Assembly (NCBI GenBank): GCA_943370295.1
Contig: CALRQL020000002.1
Location: 310,001 to 374,000 of the forward strand
Source of the DNA: SB11 sp943370295
GTDB lineage: Bacteria > Bacteroidota > Bacteroidia > UBA8524
Direction of reading: 5' to 3'
Length of the DNA: 64,000 bases
Shown piece by piece: positions 59,828 through 64,000 of the stretch. Position numbers and translations under genes: made by a program. Numbering within the stretch: position 1 is the stretch's first letter; every line of letters begins with the position of its first letter. The notes under the pieces were generated by a model. It saw only the letters and a list, made by a program, of their open reading frames with translations. It did no database searches and was not told the origin of the DNA.

Positions 59828-60826
59828 TTATCGTTGAACGATTAGTTTTTGTGTTGTAGTGCTTGATGCTGAAGTAGCAACAACCGTGTATACACCATTG
59901 CTAAACTCTGATACATCAAAAGAATTATCTTGTGGTGTAACTTCGCCATTAAAACACAAACGGCCGTTAATATCGTAAACTAACACCGCAGTTACTTCTG
60001 TTAAGTTGCTAAAGTATACAGTAGTATTTGTAGGGTTGGGGTACATAACAAAATCACTAGCAGTAAGTGTCTCTGCAGCGTTTGTAGAAGTCATAGATGA
60101 GTAGATATCACTTACTTGTGAAGCATTTAAAGCACCATTATAAATTCTGATATCATCCAAAGAACCTTTGAAATAATTGTTTGAGAAATTACCGTAAGAC
60201 GTTCCGCGACCAATTTGTAAGAATGAATTTGAAGTAGCAGAGGTGTAAGAGCCTACGTAGGCAGAGTCGTTTAATGTACCGTTAAGGTAAATCATTTGGT
60301 AGCCTGTAGTAGTAGAGTAAGTAGCAGCAATGTGCATCCATTTACCCTTGTAAGTGGTATCAAGATATGATGCCTGAGCAGATAGAAGTTCATTAGTTAA
60401 CCCATTGCCAAAGAAAAAACCAACTTTATAACGGTCTTTCAATGCATAACCATTGTCATGATTTAGTTGCATGGCAAAAGTAGGGTAAAAATCAGCAGTA
60501 CCCTCTTTCAACAAAAGAGATGGGAATTGTTGGTTTGGTATTGTGTCAACCTTAACCCAAAGTGCAATACTCTTGCTACCGCTTAAATTAAGCTTATTAT
60601 CGTGAGGAATTTGAATATAAGTATTACTATCACCTCCAAATTTATAAGCAGAATTCGGGTTTCCCAAACGGTCAGAGGTAGGAATACCTTTGTTTATTGA
60701 TGCATTAATACCGTTTCCGCTTGAGTCATTAGCATTTCCATTAAAGGGATAGTGAGCTACCAGTGTTTGACCAAATAGCCCCAAAGTGCAAGATGTTAAT
60801 AAAGTTAGTAAAAGTGTTTTTTTCAT
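59828..60826 (-). CDS. LamG-domain protein with T9SS type A sorting domain
   Basis: A 332-residue secreted protein (signal MKKTLLLTLLTSCTLGLFGQ). Residues about 20-245 form a concanavalin-like LamG domain (HYPFNGNANDSSGNGINASI, GSLDDIRIYNGALNASQVSD); the C-terminal ~75 residues (VMYPNPTNTTVYFSNL, FSNGVYTVVATS) are the type A signal used for surface attachment. The domain resembles the first domain of the next, much longer gene, suggesting shared ancestry. Ligand unknown. Confidence 0.9.
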   Translation of the reverse strand: MKKTLLLTLLTSCTLGLFGQTLVAHYPFNGNANDSSGNGINASINKGIPTSDRLGNPNSAYKFGGDSNTYIQIPHDNKLNLSGSKSIALWVKVDTIPNQQFPSLLLKEGTADFYPTFAMQLNHDNGYALKDRYKVGFFFGNGLTNELLSAQASYLDTTYKGKWMHIAATYSTTTGYQMIYLNGTLNDSAYVGSYTSATSNSFLQIGRGTSYGNFSNNYFKGSLDDIRIYNGALNASQVSDIYSSMTSTNAAETLTASDFVMYPNPTNTTVYFSNLTEVTAVLVYDINGRLCFNGEVTPQDNSFDVSEFSNGVYTVVATSASSTTTQKLIVQR

Positions 60827-60831
60827 GATAA

Positions 60832-63546
60832 TTAATTGATTATATACAAAAGTCCTGTTTGATTTTTGATTTCGCTAATTCCATTTAAATTTTTGCCTCT
60901 GTAGTTCACAATCCAAAAGTACAACCCTATAGGCAAAGCCTCATTCTTATAGGTGCCATCCCATACCATGTTTTTATCTTTAGTACTAAAAACTTCTTCG
61001 CCCCAACGATTAAAAACCCTAAAACTGATTTGGTCAACATTATAAGCGTTGAATACTAAAAAGTCATTCTTACCATCTCCGTTAGGAGTAAACGAAGTTG
61101 GGACAAACACTTGCGGGCTGCATTTTTCTAGCGCAATCGCGGTATCAGTGTACTTACAGTTAAAAGAGTCAACTAAATTTACCCAATACAAACCTTCAAT
61201 GTTGGTTGAAATGTATCGTTGGGTTTCTCCGTTACTCCATAAATAGCTATCATAAACACCGGCATCAAATTCTGCTTTTATCTCCTCACAAAACAAGGAG
61301 GTATCCTTCATTGCAGGCAATACACCACCTGCATCAAGAACGGTCATTACAATACTATCACAGCCATAGCTGGTTACAAGGGTGTCATAAAAGATGGTAT
61401 CTTTTCTATAAAAGCTACCTTCAAAAAATATGCTGTCTTGAAAACAAAAAGAAAACGTAAAAATATACGGATCAACAGAATGTGTAATTACATTATATTT
61501 TACAATACTGTCACACCCGTTTTTGTTTTGTAAACTATCGTAATAAATGCCTGAGTTAAAAATGCTTTTGCCGTTTATTAAAACTGAATCTCCATTACAT
61601 AAGTGCACATCAGCACTATCATACTGTGCATTTACTGTATTTAGGGTAATAGTGATGATCGAATCAACACAATTAGCTACCAAAATAGTATCATAATAAG
61701 TGCCCGGCGTTTTGTAAAAACGGGAGCTTATTTTTATACTGTCGTTACTACATATGTATGTTGTGCGGCTTCCGTAATCAATAGATTTATAAGTTATTTC
61801 AGTTGTAAGAACACTGTCACAACCGCCTACACTAGTTAGTGTGTCATAATACAAACCAGTGTTTTTTAAATATTTACCATTCACTAAAATACTATCATTT
61901 ATGCATATAGAAATAGCTTGGTAAGCTGATATTAAGTTTTTTAGGCTGAGAGTTGTTATAGCAACACTGTCGCATTTACCGGTTCTTTTTATAGTATCTC
62001 TATATGTACCGGCAGTTTTTCGATAAGCCTTTTGTAAAAAAATACTGTCACCATTGCAAATATTAACTACTCTATTTGTGCTTTCCAAAGGCTGTAAGCT
62101 CAAAGTAACTGCGGCAACGCTATCACATTTACCGGTTCTTTTTATAGTGTCTCTATATGTTCCTGCTGTTTTACGATAAGCCTTCTGTAAGAAAATACTA
62201 TCTCCGGTACAAATACTCAATGAACTATTTGCACTTTCCAATGGAAGTATGCTCAAAGTAGTAATCGTAACGCTATCACATTGACCGGCTCTTGATGTAG
62301 TATCCCAATATGTACCGGCAGTTTTACGATAAGCCTTCTGTAAAAAAACACTGTCATTACTACACACCGATGCGTTTACGGGATAGCTTTCATAGCCGTT
62401 TTTTGAAAGCACTAACGTTACAATGCTGTCGCATCCGAATTTATTTTTAAAATTACCTATATAGGTTCCAATGACGTACCGTGTTTGGCCATTAAAAAAC
62501 ACGCCGTTATTGCCACAAACTGCAGTATCAATAGTATCATTGGATTGAGGCCAAACAGTTACAGTTAAAACAGTATCAAGGTATTTTGAAGTGCTTGTTG
62601 CCGGATCAAAGGCACTAAAAAGATAAGAAGTAGTTTGGTTAATTATTCCCGTCGGAAAATAAAGAGTGTCGGAACAAGCACTGGATTTCACTGTTCCAAC
62701 TACAGAACTATCGCTAGCTTTTAATAATCGGTATTGAACATAAGGCTGAGGGTTAGACAAAAGTATATTTGTCGATCCCGAACTGCAAAAATTGGTTTTA
62801 GCAACCTTTGCTCCAAGGCGCAATGTAAGGCCATATACGATTTTTATTTCTAAGGGGCACAAAGCTCTGTTATATACCCTCACCTCGTCAATTTTCCCAT
62901 CAAAGCAATTACCCGTATTTTGATTCGCACCAATTCTCGCTTTTAATGAGTTAGCTAATATATTTTTTTGTACTCCTTTACTTATTAAAGTGCTGTTCTG
63001 GTATAGCCAAGTAGTATCTTTAAAATGTATCACCAATACTTGGTTCCATGAATTAAGATTGAACGTTGCGTCCGCCTCAACATTTGCGTTACCACCGGTC
63101 AACCGTAATTTTCTTCCGCTACCTCCCCCGTACGTATCAAAATTGTAACCATCATTAATACCCACAGTTGTTTTATCAAATAATCGATAACCTCCTGATG
63201 CAGATGAATACTGATTAAGCCATAAAGTAATCGAGAAGCTGTCAGTTAAATCCAGCGAGTTATGGTCAGCAATCTCAATATAATCATTACTTCCATCAAA
63301 AAGATACGCACTATTAGGGTTCCCGAAACGGTCTGCTGTAAGTGATACCCCGTTTTTTGTCGTTCCATGGTTTCCAGTTCCACTTGAGTCGCCAGCATTC
63401 CCCGTAAAAGGATAATACCCAACTAATCCGTAATTTAAGGAGCTTAAGTTTAGTACATCACCAATATCAACGATTTGGGCTGTACCAACTTTTGAAAAAA
63501 AAAGAAAAAGAAAGGTTACTAAAAGAACAAGAAAATTGTGAAGCAT
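60832..63546 (-). CDS. LamG protein with CDSV repeats and gliding-associated (type B) C-terminal domain
   Basis: About 904 residues from MLHNFLVLLVTFLFLFFSKVGTAQ (signal). A LamG domain near the N-terminus (HYPF-like YYPFTGNAGDSSGTGNHGTT, GKIDEVRVYNRALCPLEI) is followed by about eight repeats of about 50 residues with NGDSIFLQ and GTYxDTxxxxGxCDSVxxxTLS. The last ~90 residues (VFVPTSFTPNGDGKND, FNRWGEEVFS) are a gliding-motility C-terminal domain. Three of the repeats are near identical at the DNA level with a 153-bp (51-codon) period (61963, 62116, 62269). Surface adhesin is likely. The frame opens 17 codons earlier but the signal fixes the start. Confidence 0.9.
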   Translation of the reverse strand: MLHNFLVLLVTFLFLFFSKVGTAQIVDIGDVLNLSSLNYGLVGYYPFTGNAGDSSGTGNHGTTKNGVSLTADRFGNPNSAYLFDGSNDYIEIADHNSLDLTDSFSITLWLNQYSSASGGYRLFDKTTVGINDGYNFDTYGGGSGRKLRLTGGNANVEADATFNLNSWNQVLVIHFKDTTWLYQNSTLISKGVQKNILANSLKARIGANQNTGNCFDGKIDEVRVYNRALCPLEIKIVYGLTLRLGAKVAKTNFCSSGSTNILLSNPQPYVQYRLLKASDSSVVGTVKSSACSDTLYFPTGIINQTTSYLFSAFDPATSTSKYLDTVLTVTVWPQSNDTIDTAVCGNNGVFFNGQTRYVIGTYIGNFKNKFGCDSIVTLVLSKNGYESYPVNASVCSNDSVFLQKAYRKTAGTYWDTTSRAGQCDSVTITTLSILPLESANSSLSICTGDSIFLQKAYRKTAGTYRDTIKRTGKCDSVAAVTLSLQPLESTNRVVNICNGDSIFLQKAYRKTAGTYRDTIKRTGKCDSVAITTLSLKNLISAYQAISICINDSILVNGKYLKNTGLYYDTLTSVGGCDSVLTTEITYKSIDYGSRTTYICSNDSIKISSRFYKTPGTYYDTILVANCVDSIITITLNTVNAQYDSADVHLCNGDSVLINGKSIFNSGIYYDSLQNKNGCDSIVKYNVITHSVDPYIFTFSFCFQDSIFFEGSFYRKDTIFYDTLVTSYGCDSIVMTVLDAGGVLPAMKDTSLFCEEIKAEFDAGVYDSYLWSNGETQRYISTNIEGLYWVNLVDSFNCKYTDTAIALEKCSPQVFVPTSFTPNGDGKNDFLVFNAYNVDQISFRVFNRWGEEVFSTKDKNMVWDGTYKNEALPIGLYFWIVNYRGKNLNGISEIKNQTGLLYIIN

Positions 63547-63702
63547 CGCATCCTTTTTACTAAGGGTGTTGGAAAATAAATCGAAGTTTGATAACATTAA
63601 AATAAAAGTAAAGTTCTTTTTGAGCCTTGTTTTCTATATCATCGCAAGTTAATTCGAGCAATTGAAATTTCATTAATCTTTAAGTTAAATTCGACAAACA
63701 TA

Positions 63703-64000
63703 ATGCTTATAATACAACTTACAGGAGGTTTGGGAAACCAGCTTTTTCAGTATGCTGCTGCAAGGGCGCACGCACTTCGCTTGAATACGGAGTTGTATTT
63801 GGATAAAACCCATTTTCTGCCCACCCCCACTGGAAAGAAAAATCTAAGGCAATACGAACTTCATCACTTTAATGTAATTGAAAGATTTAGAAAACCTGCA
63901 TTTCATTGGGTAAAGAAATATTTTAGGGTAAAAAATATGTATGTAGCGGCTAAAACCTTTCGGGAAACGCACGTCCACATCCATCCCGAGTTTTTTGAAA
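63703..64000 (+). CDS. Alpha-1,2-fucosyltransferase-like glycosyltransferase (GT11), partial
   Basis: The frame begins at ATG and runs off the right edge, with 99 residues visible. LTGGLGNQLFQYAAARAHAL is the diagnostic N-terminal motif of GT11 fucosyltransferases, which add fucose in alpha-1,2 linkage to surface glycans or lipopolysaccharide. The acceptor cannot be told. It lies past the LamG genes in the surface-glycan region with the flippase and FkbM genes. Confidence 0.9.
   Translation, partial: MLIIQLTGGLGNQLFQYAAARAHALRLNTELYLDKTHFLPTPTGKKNLRQYELHHFNVIERFRKPAFHWVKKYFRVKNMYVAAKTFRETHVHIHPEFFE

Noticed and set aside
1..64000. tRNA, rRNA, tmRNA or riboswitch
   Set aside because: None of the intergenic regions shows a cloverleaf with CCA end, rRNA motifs or known riboswitch cores; the pre-ribBA gap carries repeats rather than an FMN element.

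Overview
The window comes from the chromosome of an aerobic Bacteroidota bacterium. The evidence is concordant: promoters of the TAnnTTTG type close to start codons, proteins with type IX secretion (T9SS) sorting domains and a T9SS plug protein (DUF5103), a long-tailed ribosomal protein S16, an FkbM/flippase/GT11 surface-glycan locus, an NfeD-type protease, and many TTG starts. No rRNA, tRNA, IS transposase, integrase or CRISPR array was seen. Genus cannot be assigned from sequence alone.

Layout. 1-8.6 kb (minus strand): a partial membrane protein, a zinc-ribbon protein, Ogt alkyltransferase, DUF1361, GNAT, an EVE protein, an M15-like peptidase, rpsA, two DUF1801 paralogues, a YCII protein and Mpl. 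8.7-13.5 kb (minus): an apparent ECF-sigma stress regulon. It has overlapping genes YHYH-MORN-SCO-sigma, then a putative anti-sigma and a Spy-like protein, plus a di-haem peroxidase; three copies of one bipartite promoter-like motif sit before the three transcription units. 14.3-20.4 kb: trpS, then an AT-rich NACHT NTPase gene wedged against the 3' end of pyrB and flanked by a 60-bp duplication of that gene end, then pyrB-pyrR and a second AT-rich orphan membrane gene. 20.4-32.6 kb: pepF between palindrome arrays, a PaiB-like protein, NfeD, LysM, an O-antigen-ligase-like protein, mnmE, and a carotenoid pair (CruF-like, CrtZ-like) enclosing a glutathione peroxidase. 32.7-33.8 kb: a lone putAbiC-type abortive-infection gene. 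34.5-43.4 kb: ribBA, ABC-F, the T9SS plug, the rpsP-rimM-trmD cluster, an exonuclease and an RluA-family synthase. 43.8-56.1 kb: a huge secreted SBBP/PKD protein, Bcp and an M23 peptidase, a FAH hydrolase, odhB, an orphan paaA with a 37-codon overlapping gene, and a TetR regulator with an operator. 56.1-64.0 kb: an RsmI-like methylase, flippase, two FkbM methyltransferases, two LamG T9SS cargo proteins and the start of a GT11 fucosyltransferase.

The noncoding DNA is unusually structured. One repeat family (8 copies) carries a 44-bp core palindrome, usually perfect, whose outer and inner bases are fixed while the 11-bp middle arms change in matched pairs. A second family (4 copies around pepF) is a triplet of hairpins, also with compensating changes. 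Other repeats fill most of the larger gaps.

Strongest leads: (1) the ECF-sigma regulon with its fixed-spacing motif; (2) the NACHT cassette at a duplicated pyrB end; (3) the covarying palindrome families; (4) orphan paaA with a small membrane-protein gene whose tail is triplicated; (5) a strong Shine-Dalgarno before rpsA in a phylum that rarely uses one. All statements on gene identity rest on motif recognition by eye; no database search was run.
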